A DNA stretch of 64,000 nt, taken from NCBI GenBank assembly GCA_958450325.1, contig OY288249.1, positions 64,358,166 through 64,422,165 on the forward strand, written 5' to 3'. The translations under genes and the position numbers were made by a program. The notes below the pieces were generated by a model that was not told where the DNA came from, did not search any database, and saw only the letters and a list, made by a program, of their open reading frames with translations. This DNA is from Agrostemma githago (lineage: Eukaryota > Streptophyta > Magnoliopsida > Caryophyllales > Caryophyllaceae). Shown one piece after another: positions 33,839 through 45,293 of the stretch (its first letter is position 1; each line of letters starts with the position of its first letter).

Positions 33839-34849
33839 AAGTGGAAAATCTATAGTTTAGAACACGTAGCTATTGGGTGGTTACCTTAATTAACTTTATG
33901 CTCTACTATAGCCTTGTAGGTCTATTTAAAGACTAACTTATCATGATATGAATTGAGCAAGTTAGTATGAACTTTTCCCTTTTCTCTCAAATTATTCTTC
34001 CGCTTACAAATTCTACTGAGTATATGAAAGATCTCCCAAATAAATTTAATGATGAAATGGTTATCATAAAATTATGATCCTACTGAATAGGAAGCTGCAT
34101 GGAATTTTCGGGAAAAAGAATGCTACATGGACCAACATAGTGAATTGGATGATAGGCTTGAATGCTTGATTGCTCTGAAAGTCACATAGTCACGCGAGCA
34201 TTATGACGACACCATGTAAGCTTTACACTAAGTCTCAGTCGCGTGACTATGTTTCTTTCACTCGATCCATATATATACTCCCATGTTTTTGTCTCCTACT
34301 CTTGCCCGTTAAAGCCTATCGTCCTCAATATACAATACAGTACTCCGTATAAATAGGAAAACCATACTTCTGTACTCCGTACCATCTACGATGAGTAGCG
34401 GTGACAAAATCATACGAGTATATCCAATGCGATCGGAGTTCCATCTATAGTGAATATGGTTGACAAAATCGTATATCCAATACAGTTTTTAAATCATTCG
34501 GAGTATTTCGTATATGAATTTTAAATCCATCATTTTCTAGTGTTCAACCTATTAGTGTCTCATCTTGTATCATTTGTTAATAATTCGTACCAGGTCAGGT
34601 CATGGTTTTGTTTGGGGATGCTAACCGAGGGTGATAAATTCTTTTTATAAATTTTGTACAAGTACAATTATTTTGTGGCCTCTTGTTCCTCCGACTTCCA
34701 TACAACTACATAACTACTTTTTGTTTTCTTTTTTAATGTGGCTATATTTAATGTTTTCAGTTTTTTCACCATGTATTTAAAAATAAAAATCATTTATGAA
34801 GCACATTTTCAAAAATAAGAATCATTGTTACCAATATTTTATCTATAAC
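33839..34849. other. Intergenic spacer with a 22-bp inverted repeat
   Basis: A+T-rich DNA without a gene. It contains an inverted repeat at 34176-34260 (listed separately) and TACTCCGTA-type relics near 34340-34380. Ends at the CTTTT duplication of the Tat element. Confidence 0.6.
34176..34260. repeat. Inverted repeat able to form an 85-nt hairpin
   Basis: The arms 34176-34197 and 34239-34260 pair over 22 positions with two adjacent mismatches (core ACATAGTCACGCGA) around a 41-base loop. Size and shape would suit a small MITE core or a miRNA-like foldback. No flanking duplication is evident. Confidence 0.65.
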
Positions 34850-34854
34850 CTTTT

Positions 34855-35577
34855 TGATGGGGGTCGGTAGCCTGACACGGGTCGCCAGCCATTTGGGCCC
34901 CGAAGGAGTTCGGCCCGAAGATGAAGACAAGCCTGCTTGGCAGACCACCAAAGCGGGACCTCGCCAAACAGCCTTCTGAAGGCGATCTCAGTCGCTCCGA
35001 GCTCCAAGCAGACCCCTCCCCTGTCCATCAGGGTCATGCCGCCTGCTGGTTGAGCCGATTGAGCCCCCCCTGCCTGCCGGTCCTCAGGGCACTCTGGCCC
35101 CTGGCAGGGCCAGAGGGGAGGGAACTCAGAACCCCTCCAACCAGGCCTAAGGTAAAGAGGTATGAGTGGACGAGGTGAGCCCACCGTGTCACCTCCCCGT
35201 CCACTCACACCTCCTCTTTCTCTCTCTCTTTTCCCTCTCTTTGGGAAAGGTATAAATACTTTGCCACTTCCCACATAAAAATGGTTCGACTTTCTCTCTC
35301 TAGATTCTCACTCTAAAAACCGCCACCCTACTCCTCATGAGTAAGGTTCATCAAGGCATTTCACGGACTGACTTAGGCATCAGAGAGGGTTCCCTCGGAC
35401 ACCTCCGAGGCCCTGTGCGTTCTGTGTGCAGGGAGCAGGCCACCTCTGCCGGGAAGGTCCGATCGCCGGAGTGAGAGGAAGGAGAGGTTCGAGAGGTTAG
35501 ACGATCACCATCAAAGTAACGACATTAAATACTAGGACCCGAATCCGATTTGGGTCAATTGTTTCCTTACCGGAACA
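34855..35577 (+). repeat. 5' LTR of Tat element (723 bp)
   Basis: Begins TGATGGGGGTCGG and ends CTTACCGGAACA. It carries a TATA box, TATAAATACT, at 35251-35260. Open frames inside it on both strands recur in the other LTR and are not genes. Confidence 0.92.
35251..35258 (+). promoter_or_regulatory. LTR TATA box
   Basis: TATAAATA preceded by CTCTCTTTGGGAAAGG and followed by a pyrimidine-rich stretch. The same sequence stands at 48181-48188 in the other LTR. It is probably the promoter of the element's genomic RNA. Confidence 0.6.
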
Positions 35578-35580
35578 ATT

Positions 35581-35598
35581 TAGCGCCGTCTGTGGGGA
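35581..35598 (+). promoter_or_regulatory. Primer-binding site of the Tat element
   Basis: TAGCGCCGTCTGTGGGGA, three bases after the LTR. It differs by one base from TGGCGCCGTCTGTGGGGA, the form common in Tat-type plant elements. Confidence 0.75.
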
Positions 35599-35652
35599 AG
35601 AAATTTGGTTGTGCTCACGAGTTACCCACAAAAATCAACCGCAATCAAAGAC

Positions 35653-36304
35653 ATGCCTGAGATCGTCGATGCCAGTTCTGAGGCGGGTCAACGGTACCAC
35701 CGATGATCCCCCTATATGACATGCCTCTACCGGAGATAACGCCCGCAGCCACAATCCCAGGAGTAGGGCGGGCTAGTCTCCATGGGGCACCCAACAGAGA
35801 AACCACAGTGGCAGCTGGGCAGGTTGGTCATTAGAGGCCCAACTTGAACCTCACCCCTGCCCAGGTTGCACAAACTGCAACCTTCTTCTCGGCCATGCTC
35901 AATCAGGAATTTACTCCGGAGGACCTGGTCGGCAGGATCGCAACGACCCTCAGGCAACTTCACTTCGAAGGTGTGGAGGGGGCTGGGGGCACAAAGCGGA
36001 CCGCCGCCAGGAATGTCCAGAGGAAGGCAAGAAAAACAGCTCAGGGGTATGTGCAGGCCCAGAAACGCATCACCGGGAATCAGAAGCAGCCTGCTCAGCA
36101 GCAAGCCTTTTCCATACATACCACTAAGTCCACCTCAGCCATGGACAAAAGGGGCTTATCCCAGGATCTCCAGGATCGGATGAGGCACAAGGAGCCGGCG
36201 TCGAAGCGCCTGGGGGAGAAGCAGGGAGGTGTCTTTTCCAGGCTGACACCGGCTGAGTCGCAGCGAGCTCCAGGTTTGTCCCAGAGCCTACAATCAAGAG
36301 TCAA
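35653..36304 (+). pseudogene. Tat gag, N-terminal part
   Basis: A start-like MPEIVDASSEAG lies at 35653; after a frame break the open stretch runs 35844-36304 (NLTPAQVAQTATFFSAMLNQ, EFTPEDLVGRIATTLRQL), basic and glutamine-rich. This matches the variable N-terminal part of Tat gag. It is interrupted by a solo LTR and resumes at 37642. Stops and shifts make it inactive. Confidence 0.6.
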
Positions 36305-37636
36305 TGATGTGTCGTGTTTATATAGGTTTATTCCCTCGATTCCGTTGTCTTTTCCGGTCGGAACGCGCTCCTTAGAGCAATTTCTTCTAACATTTTGCTT
36401 TGAGTGAGTGTTTTTGTAGATTCTACACGATTTCAGGTCTTTATGTGCATTTACACTCATATCTGGTTAGAAGAACGATCTCGAGAGAAACCCGTGCTTT
36501 AGGACGTCTAGGCGAAGAAGAAATGAGAAATGTCGATTCGTTGGGCCTTGGAAAGCGGCCCATTGCTTCTTCTATTGGTGTTGTGCGCGCCAGCCTGCCC
36601 TGACAGGCGGCCTGCTGGCCGGCCGGCATGACACAAAGGCATTTTAAGCTTGAATTTTTAGTGTGCTTCGGCCCCTGCATGTGGCAGGCGGCCTGCCAGC
36701 CGGCCGGCGTGACACGCAGCCCATTTCCGCCTATTTTTTGTATAACTAAGGGTTGTATCATTTTCCCCATCATCACTTTTCATACTTAGAAAAATTTACA
36801 TTAGAAAACTCGTGACTCTTAGGATTCTAGCACTCGGTTTTCAACTCGTACTCGATTTCGGTAGTTCCGTTTTATGCAATTTTTAGTTTTACGTTTCAAT
36901 CTTCATCGTAAATTACTTAGTTCGTCGTAATTATCTTTATTTGCAATTCGTTGTTCCGTTTAATTCGTTCGATTTTCGTTCGTTTATCATTAGATTTATT
37001 TGCTTCACTTTTTTATCATGAATTCCATGTATGCGATTAGTTGTTTCGTAATCATCATGCGTAGCTAATTTTCTCGCTAGGGTCGAGGGGGATCGACGGA
37101 TTATTATACGATTATGTCGCTTTGATACTAAATTTATAGTTATGCTAGTACCACTTTCGCGCGTTTTGTTTGTCGGTTAATTTGTTAAAGGCCACAACGT
37201 TTTAATCTGTTTGGGAAATTCTAGTTTCTGTGCGAAAGCCGAATTAGGATTAGATCACGCGCGATTTGGTAGGGAGTCTAATAAGTTGCGAGAGCCCGTT
37301 AGATCCTTCCTAGGTTGACACGATTCGAGAGGACGTGTTATAGCCGGCTAGCATGTTTATGTGTTTATTATTATTGTCGCATAATTGTCGAACATCTATC
37401 GTGAACCCGTGACCTTAGTTTTCATCTCATTGTTAGATTCGATTATTTAGTATCGTATTTTAGTGGTTTTTTATATTTTTTTTCCATCAATCAAACCGTT
37501 TAGAGCATCTAGAATCGCCATAGCTATTAGACTAGTTTAACTGTTTCCCTGTGGATTCGATACCTTGCTTGCCGCTATCTTCTTGTTAGTAGCATTAGGT
37601 TTACCTTGATTGGGTGAGACGACTTAACCCATATCA
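36305..37636 (+). mobile_element. Solo LTR of an Athila-like element within Tat gag
   Basis: Begins TGATGTGTCG and ends CCCATATCA. The flanks read GTCAA (36300-36304) and CTCAA (37637-37641), a 5-bp duplication with one change. The body resembles the LTR at 3995-5505 in layout, for example GCGTAGCTAATTTTCTCGCT versus GAGTAGCTAATTTCCCTTGC. No internal region remains, so it arose by recombination between two LTRs. It holds two copies of a GGCGGCCTGC(C/T)(A/G)GCCGGCCGGC motif (36603-36627 and 36687-36711). Confidence 0.85.
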
Positions 37637-37641
37637 CTCAA

Positions 37642-38700
37642 CCATGGACAACCACTGGAATCAAGGTACCGTCAAGGCGATAATCTCGAGCCACCCCGGA
37701 AAAAACGACCCATGCATCATTCACCTGCAGAGGAGGACGAAGTTATGAGTAGGCGGGCGCCCAGGTACCGCTCCCCCAGCATTGGAGAACCGACCCCTGG
37801 CAAAAGGGATGACTACGGTTACCAATCTGCTGGGAGAAAGTCAAAAATGACGGGCAGGCCCACAAAGACTCAACTTCACCCTGAGGTGCAGGGATACTCC
37901 ATCCCAAAAATTAAAATGCCTTCCGTCAAGTTTGACGGAACCACTGACCCAGAGGACCATCTGGCAGCCTATGAGAGCCATATGGGGATGCATGATGTCG
38001 ATGATGCAGTTTGGTGCAAGGTTTTCCGCACCACCCTCGTGGGTCTGGCACAAAGATGGTTTAGAGACCTGCCGCAAGAGTCGATTAGCTATTTCATAGA
38101 GCTGGCTGAAGCCTTCTTGGACCAATACGCAAGGAAGAAGAGGCGCAGGCTAGCATGATTCGACCTAATGACCCTAAGGCAGAAGAAGGGTGAAACTGTC
38201 AGGGAGTATTTGAAGAGGTTTGACCTATCTTTCCAGCAGATCAAAGAAATCGACGACCCAACTGTAGCATACGCACTAACCAACTCGTTGTTCCCAGGGT
38301 TCCAGAGCCCAACCAGTAACTCTGGCCCAAGCTCGGAAAATTGTCGAAGGCTTCATACTGCAGGAAGAGTTCCACAGCCTGCCGGATACTCCCACAGGGC
38401 CTTCCAGGCCACATGGGGGACCGTAGGGTGGACGCAGCAGAGGCGAGGCAAACAAACAGAGAGCTGAGGAAGGAGATACCCCAAGGAAGGAGCGTACGGC
38501 TTATCAACCCAGGTTTGATAGCTACACGGCCCTCAACAGATCAAGAGCAGAAATTTTTGAGCTGGAAAAAGAGACGGCCAAGTGGAACCGCCCGAGCAAG
38601 CCGCGCAGTCCAAGAGGTGATCCAAAGAAGTTTTGCACATTTCACGATTGCGCTGGGCATACCACCAAAGAGTGTCGCCATCTAAAAGATGAGATCGAGA
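37642..38700 (+). pseudogene. Tat gag, main domain, frameshifted
   Basis: The open stretch 37712-38158 contains MPSVKFDGTTDPEDHLAAYE and WRKVF-like VWCKVFRTTLVGLAQRWFRD, the classic Retrotrans_gag core. It ends in a TGA and continues in other frames with QKKGETVREYLKRFDLSFQQ (38177-38236). Near 38640-38680 FCTFHDCAGHTTKECRHLKD (in a shifted frame) is the CCHC zinc knuckle. Typical Tat gag, inactivated. Confidence 0.78.
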
Positions 38701-38832
38701 AACTCATCAGGAATGGTTGGTTGAGTGCCTACGCTGCGAGGAACAAGAGCCAGAAAGAGCCGGCGGATAAGCCTGAAGGCTCAGTACAAAACCGCCTGAT
38801 AATTCACGTGGTGTCAGGACGCGGAGGGCCAG

Positions 38833-39330
38833 ATGAGTAAGAGAGGCCAGAAAAGACAAATCTATGAACTGCGAAACCAGATATGCTACGCTGAGAGGGC
38901 AGGGAGCCCAAAGGGCATGACCCTGACCATCACCCCTCAAGATGCAGGGCGGGTGATATACCCTCATAACGACCCCCTGGTCCTATCTCTTGACATCAAC
39001 AACCACATTGTGAGAAGGTGTATGGTGGATACAGGAGCCTACACCAACTTGTTATACAAAGATGCATTCGACAAAATGAATTTAGAGAAAAGGCACCTCA
39101 AGCCTGCCCCCGAATCGCTGTACGGGTTCAGCGGAGCAGGCATGCTCCCAATGGGGATCATCGATCTACCAGTGACGTTTGGGGAGGGAGCCTCAGCCAG
39201 AAATATCAGGGCATCGTTTGTTGTGGTGGATGCAAAATCTGCGTATAACGTCTAGATAGGCAGGGCTACCCTGGATAAGATTGAGGCTGCCATATCAATC
39301 AGAGCCCTGACCATAACCTACGTTACAGAT
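38833..39330 (+). pseudogene. Tat aspartic protease
   Basis: VRRCMVDTGAYTNLLYKDAF carries the active-site motif as DTGA, where DTGS/DSGA is usual. Next come YGFSGAGMLPMGIIDLPVTF and a flap-like segment, then a stop at 39253-39255 within NV-IGRATLD. It sits between gag and reverse transcriptase as expected. Confidence 0.75.
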
Positions 39331-40406
39331 TTTGGCATGGAGGGGAAGGTGTACGGCGATCAAGAATCAGCCAGGCAGTGCTACTCCGTAGCCCTGCGCA
39401 CCCATGAGACTGAACGAAAGGGTAAACGTAAAGCCAACAGTTCCCCCAGCAGGGAAGGTGAGATCCCAGCTGACCAGCAGACAACAGGCCACCTTGAACC
39501 TGGGGGAGAAAGCATGTTGGTGGAACTAGAGCGAGGCAGGCAGGTCCTAATAGGGGCAGACCTGGAGAGTTCCTACCGAGAGGAACTAATCAAAATCCTG
39601 AGAGACAATAGGGACGTGTTTGCCTACTCGGCAAACGAGATGCCATGGGTAGATCCGGCTCACATCGTTCACAAGTTGAACGTAAGTCCGGAGGCACGCC
39701 CTGTAAAGCAGAAAAAAAGAAATATGTCCGCAAAAAAAGATCAGGCCATCAAGGAGGAAATCGAAAAACTCCTGAAGGCTGATTTCATAGAAACCTGCGA
39801 TTACCCAGAATGGTTGGCCAACGTAGTAATGGTGAAAAAGTCCTCGAGCGCCTGGAGGATGTGTGTGGACTTCACCAACCTCAACAAGGCGTGGCCCAAG
39901 GATTGTTACCCTCTGCCAAGGATAGACCAGTTGGTAGATGCTACCAGTGGCTACTCCACGCTAAGTTTCTTGGACGCCTTTTCAGGCTATCACCAAGTAT
40001 ACCTCTGGTAGCCAGACAGGGTAAAATGTGCCTTCATCACCAGCTCTGGTACATTCATGTACAAGATGATGTCGTTCGGGCTCAAAAATGTAGGCGCCAC
40101 CTACCAACGGCTGGTCGACAAAGTCTTTGAAAGTCAGAAGGGTAGAAACATCGAAGCTTATGTAGATGATGCCATCGTGAAAAGTAAAACAGATGGGGAG
40201 CATCTAAGGGATCTACAAGAGACTTTCTCCTCCCTGCGCACTTACCAGATAAAGCTAAATCCGAAGAAATGCACCTTCGGAGTGCGCTCGGGAAAATTTC
40301 TGGGCTTCCTGGTTAGCGCCAGAAGAATCGACGCGAACCCTGAAAAAATACAGGTTGTCCTAGACCTGCCAGAGCCAAAGACAATCAGGGACGCCTGACC
40401 AGCAGA
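39331..40406 (+). pseudogene. Tat reverse transcriptase
   Basis: HKLNVSPEARPVKQKKRNMS and FIETCDYPEWLANVVMVKKS begin the domain. WRMCVDFTNLNKAWPKDCYP and FLDAFSGYHQ follow, then a TAG at 40009-40011. It resumes with FITSSGTFMYKMMSFGLKN and the catalytic YVDDAIVKSK (40159-40188; YVDD intact), LNPKKCTFGVRSGKFLGFLV, and a TGA near 40396. Two stops in an otherwise well kept domain of about 330 codons. Confidence 0.88.
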
Positions 40407-41330
40407 ATGGCCGCCCTGGCACGGTTCATTGCCAGATCAGCAGACAAGTCAACACCTTTCTTTAAGGTGTTAAAAGGAAACAAAACGTTCAAATGGGAAA
40501 CTGAACAAAAAGAGGCTTTCGAACAACTAAAAGAGCACCTGAAGAGACTGCCCACCCTGGCAAGGCCGGTGGCAGGGGAGAAGCTTTTTCTTTATATTGT
40601 CGTAACAAATTCAACAGTGAGCGCGGTAATTTTAAGAGAGGAAGCAGGCTCCCAGCAGCCGATCTATTTTGTAAGTCATGCCCTAGGGGCGGCAGAGAAG
40701 AATTATCCAGTTGTTGAAAAAGCAGCTTATGCAGTCATCATTGCAGCCAGGAAGCTCAGGCCTTACTTCGACGCCCATCCTGTCGTTGTACTGATTGACC
40801 AACCCCTGGAAAAAGTCCTAGAAAAATTCAAAAAATCTGGGAGATTGCTAAAGTGGGTCATAGAGCTAAGCGGGTTAGGAATATCTTATCAGCCCAGGAC
40901 TGCCATCAAAGCACAGGCCTTGGCGGATTTCCTGGCGAAGTGTTCTCATTCAGAAGAGAACGACCCACCCGCAGGAGAGTGGATAGTATACACTGATGGA
41001 TCCTCTACAGCCAATGGTGTGGAGGCAGGGATCGTGTTGACCAGCCCTGAGGGAACAGACTTCGAGCATGCGCTCAGGTTCACCTTCCCTGCATCAAATA
41101 ACGAGGCGGAGTACGAGGCCGTATTGGTAGGTATTAATCTAGCTAAGGCCGCAGGAGCATAAAGGCTCGTCCTAGCAACAGACTCCCAGCTCATAGCCAA
41201 CCAGATCAACGGAAAATACGAAGCCAGAGATCAGGCCATGGCCGCATACCTGGAAAAGGTGAAACAGGAATTATCTGGATTAAAATCTTATGAAATCAAG
41301 CAAGTCCCCCGGTCCTAGAACAATTGGGTA
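40407..41330 (+). pseudogene. Tat RNase H and additional archaeal-type RNase H
   Basis: The first RNase H region follows RT (FKWETEQKEAFEQLKEHL, then IYFVSHALGAAEKNYPVVEK and ALADFLAK). A second RNase H begins at about 40972: WIVYTDGSSTANGVEAGIVL (catalytic Asp), NNEAEYEAVLVGI (Glu), then, past a TAA at 41159-41161, LATDSQLIANQI (Asp) and NNWVDALSKL (final Asp). A second RNase H of this type is known from the Tat lineage. Two or more stops disrupt it. Confidence 0.85.
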
Positions 41331-42689
41331 GACGCCCTTTCAAAGCTGGCCAGCTCCAGCCTGCAGAACATACGGAGATCAGTTTGGGTGGACGTAGTCC
41401 AAGAAAAATCCACCACATTCTGCCAACCGGTCAATGTCATGGAAGAGGCAGAATCTGAAGACTGGATGACCCCAATCATCCAATTCAAGAAGTATGGGAC
41501 CCTTCCGCAGGACCCAATGCAGAAGAAAATGATGTCAGCCAAGGCCGCATAGTTCATACTGATCGGCGAAGAACTGTATAAAAAATCATTCTCCTCCCCT
41601 CTGCTCAGATGCCTGGGGGCAGGATAGGCCGCAGAGGTACTAGATGATATACACTCAGGAATCTGCGGCCATCACATAGGAGGAAGGTCACTGGCACACA
41701 AGGCCCTGAGGGCAGGCTACTACTGGCCGACCCTGCTTGCCGATGCCAGGGACGTAAACCGGAAGTGCAGGAAGTGTCAACTCTTCGCCCCATCAATACA
41801 TGCCCCTGCTCTGGACCTCAGACCAATCTTGTCCCCCATCCCTTTCGCTCAGTGGGGGATGGATATTCTAGGACCATTCACCGCAGCGACTGGGGGCAGA
41901 AAATTTCTTATAGTGGGAATTGATTGTTTTACTAAATGGATCGAGGCTGAGGCTATCCCAAACATAACAGAGCCGGCGGTCAGAAAGGTGATATGGAGAA
42001 ATATCATAACAAGGTATGGCCTGCCAAAGGTATTAGTCTTCAATCACGGAAGGCAGTTTGACAATGATCCCTTAAGGGCCTGGCTGGAGAGCCACGGCAT
42101 AACCGTCGCCTACTCAGTCGTCTGCCACCCCCAGACCAATGGGCAGGTTGAAGCGGCGAACAAGCAGATACTGAACGAGCTGAAAAGGATGGTGGATGAG
42201 CTCAAAGGAAGGTGGGTTGACGAGCTCCCAAGTGTACTGTGGTCAATCATGACCACCAGAAAGGAGTCGACAGGTCAGACTCCATTTGGCCTGGTCTACG
42301 GGGCCGAGGCTCTGCTGCCTATAGAAGCCCGAATTCCCACCCTCCGATCCCAGCAGTAGAATCAGACGAGTAATGAAGCTGCAATGACAGAGGCTCTTGA
42401 CCTGTTTGGAGAAGTAAGGCAAGAGGCCTGCGTCAACATTGCCGCCTACCAGCAGAGGATGAGAAAGGCTTACAACAAGAAAGTAAGTGTAAGAAGCTTC
42501 CAGGTAGGGGACCTAGTTCTCAGAAAAACACAAGTTGTCGGAAGATCAAGGGAACACGGCAAACTGAGCGCCAATTGGGAAGGCCCATATGAAGTCACCC
42601 GGATTATGGGGCCAAGAACCTACAGAATTGCCAACTCTGAAGGCCAGGAGCTGGCTGCACACTGGAATGCAGATACTTTGAAAAAATAA
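41331..42689 (+). pseudogene. Tat integrase, catalytic residue lost
   Basis: The zinc-binding part (GICGHHIGGRSLAHKALRAG ... CRKCQ, 41658-41790) follows stops near 41550 and 41624. The core has WGMDILGPF (first Asp), FNHGRQFDNDP where SDNGRQF is usual (the second catalytic Asp region is changed), and TNGQVEAANKQILNELK (Glu). A stop at 42357-42359 precedes the C-terminal VGDLVLRKTQVVGRS and WEGPYEVTRI. It ends near 42687. Not active. Confidence 0.85.
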
Positions 42690-42939
42690 TATACGTAGAA
42701 GTTAAGAGTTCTTTTCTAGCTTTTTATCCCTTTCCAGAAAGAACGGCGGAGGACGGTCAAGATACAATGTCGACGACTCCGACCACAGTGTTTAAAGTTT
42801 TTTTTCCAAGAAATGAAAAGATCCCCGAATTTATACTCGTTGTCTGTTCAAATTGGCGCTTCACACATAAACGAGCAGGGGGCAATAGGGGGAGGGGCCC
42901 CCTGTTGCAAAACCAAGAGAAAATAGACCCCCCAACAAA

Positions 42940-43690
42940 AAAAGCAAAGTCCCCCAACCTGCCCCTGGGCAGGCAGGGGCAGGCCCCCTGGACTTCGGCA
43001 AGAAGCCAGGGTCAGGCCAGACCTCATGCGCCAAACCAACAAAGACTGGGGACTCCCCCAACCTTGTATAAAAAACTCAAAGTCCCCCAACCTGCCCCTG
43101 GGCAGGCAGGAGGCAGACCCCTTGGACTTCGGCAAGAAGCCAGGGTCAGGCCAGGCCTCATGCGCCAAACCAACAAGGACTGGGGACTCCCCCAACCTTG
43201 TATAAAAAACTCAAAGTCCCCCAACCTGCCCCTGGGCAGGCAGGGGGCAGGCCCCTTGGACTTTGGCAAAAAGCCAGGGTCAGGCCAGGCCTCATGCGCC
43301 AAACCGACAAGGACTGGGGACCCCCTCAACCTTGTATAAAAAACTCAAAAGTCCCCCAACCTGCCCCTGGGCAGGCAGGGGGCAGGCCCCCTGGACTTCA
43401 GCAAGAAGCCAGGGTCAGGCCAGACCTCATGCGCCAAACCAACAAGGACTGGGGACCCCCCCAACCTTGTATAAAAAACTCAAAGTCCCACAACCTGCCC
43501 TTGGGCAGGTAGGGGGCAGGCCCCCTGGATTTCGGCAAGAAGCCAGGATCAGGCCAGGCCTCATGCGCCAAACCAACAAGGACTGGGGACCACCCAACCT
43601 TGTATAAAAAAAACCCAAATCCCCCAACCTGCCCCTGGGCAGGCAGGGGGCAGGCCCCCCAGACTTCGGCAAAGGATCGGGCCAAACCAC
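42940..43690 (+). repeat. Tandem array, ~134-bp unit, about 5.5 copies
   Basis: Copies start at 42951, 43084, 43218, 43353, 43488 and 43621 (spacing 133-135). Each holds CCCCCAACCTGCCCCTGGGC, AGCCAGGGTCAGGCCAG, CATGCGCCAAACCAACAAGG and ACCTTGTATAAAAAACTCAA. It lies in the 3' non-coding part of the Tat element. Long overlapping open frames on both strands come from the unit length and are not genes. Confidence 0.95.
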
Positions 43691-43917
43691 AAAAGAAAAT
43701 GATAGCATATATAACCAAAAGAAGTGCATTCATAACAAATTTGGAAAAGTTTAACAGAACGGACAACAAAGATCCAAATACAAGAGTTAAATGGTTACAT
43801 CAGCCGGCAGCTGGCCACGTCAGGGCCCGGCGCACAAAAAGATCAATTAAGTTAATGAGGAAGCAGAGGCGCAGAAGGGTTGGGGCAGGACCCCTTAGAA
43901 AACGACTGCCCTGCACG

Positions 43918-45185
43918 TTACGCAGTAGGGGCATCCTGGTCAGCATCAGGAGCCTCCTCAGGTGAGCTATTTGCCCAAGCTTCGTTCTTAGCAGCATAAA
44001 GGGCCTGGAAGGCATCCTCGTTGAAATCTGGAAGCATCTCCCTAATGACCTCCATAACAAACTTTAAGGAAGAAGAAGCTCCAGCATTAAAGTTCTCCGT
44101 CACCGCAGAGTTGGCCTCCTGAATTAGGTCGTTCTTCTCCTTTCGCCATTCCTCACCCTGCACCCTCAAGTCATCTTCTGCCTTCTGGAGGCCTGAGTCG
44201 GCCTTAGTCAGGCGGTCCCCCAACTCAGTCACTTTTCTCTTGAAATGCTCCAGCTCGGCAACTGCTTTCTTGGCCCGCTCCAGCTCGACAACCGCCTTCT
44301 TGGCCTGCTCCAGCTCTGCCTCCAAGTTAGCTGCTTCCCTCACAACCCTTTCACCCTAAGCCTTCCAGCGAGCTGCCTGGTCCTTAGCGTCTCCCAGCTC
44401 GCCCTCGTACTTTGCCAACTGATCCTTCAAATTGGCAATAAGGGCGACATCTCTCTCAACCACCGTCAGGCGTTCAGGGAGAGGAAACCCAGGAGTGACA
44501 TTTAATTCCTCGTCACTTAAACGGTTGAGAGCCGCCAGCTCAGAAGAGGCTTGGAACACCCTGGAACAGCGCTGGATGAACTGGATCGCCTGACTGGTGG
44601 AGTAGGTCAAAGACTTGGTAAGATGGTCCGCCAGCGCAGTGTTGGAGTCAGAGAGCAGGGCAGAGACATTGATACTCTCGCTAGCAGTGAAATGGAACTC
44701 GGCATTTTCTTCAGAGAACAGGGTGCCTGGAATATCGCGAGCAGGACGCTTGGCTTCAGGCGTGTTGGCATACACCTCCAGGTCCACCACCGGGACGTCG
44801 TCCATCGGTTCCTTGTCTTTCCTCTTCCTACCAACCAAGGGTCGGCTTTCCCAAGTGTCCTCAAAATCTGAAGGCTGAGTCCCAGCAGGGGAGCCTTCAT
44901 GCCTGCTAGCAGGGGAAGGAGTGGCCTCTGAGGCAGCCTCCCCCTCTACGTCTCTGGGGGCAGACGTTGGAGCTGCAGGCTTTTTGGGAGTCGGCTTAGG
45001 AGGAAGGGGAGGAAACTTTACCTTGTTGACTGATATGCTCTTTACAAACTTCATAAGGGCTTTCCCCACCTTTCTTGTAACTGGAAGGAAGGGAAGGACG
45101 CTTGACGGCAATTGTAAAGTCACTGTCCAGTCCAAGGTCCCTCAACTCCCTCTTTGACCAAAGGCAAGTGGCGAGATCTGCAGAA
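43918..45185 (-). pseudogene. Tat antisense gene, downstream part with coiled coil
   Basis: On the minus strand 45135-44356 (259 codons) is followed, after one TAG, by 44343-43918 (141 codons) in the same frame. The first half is proline/lysine/alanine-rich (PPLPPKPTPKKPAAPTSAP) with a basic patch GRKRKDKEPMDD. The second half is a long coiled coil (AELEHFKRKVTELGDRLTKA) ending in EEAPDADQDAPTA. It appears to be the C-terminal part of the antisense gene whose first exon lies at 46313-45294. A CTGCAG acceptor-like site at about 45180 suggests an intron between. Confidence 0.6.
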
Positions 45186-45293
45186 AATAGAAAAAGTTAG
45201 CCAGAGAAGAATACAGAAAAGGTAAGGCTAAAAAAGGGCAACTATTATTGGTATCCCTGAACTACCTCCTCCAAGGCCATGGGTTAGACCCAC

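Noticed and set aside
34843..35274. 143-codon minus-strand ORF
   Set aside because: It lies wholly in the Tat LTR apart from its edge, recurs in broken form in the 3' LTR and has no known domain.
42940..43690. Regular repeats that might suggest a CRISPR-like array
   Set aside because: The repeats are contiguous, without unique spacers, lie inside a plant retrotransposon, and no cas gene is possible in this context.
42848..43769. Overlapping ORFs of 65-190 codons on both strands with internal protein repeats
   Set aside because: They are by-products of the 133-135-bp tandem array; the translation repeats with the DNA unit and frames exist on both strands.
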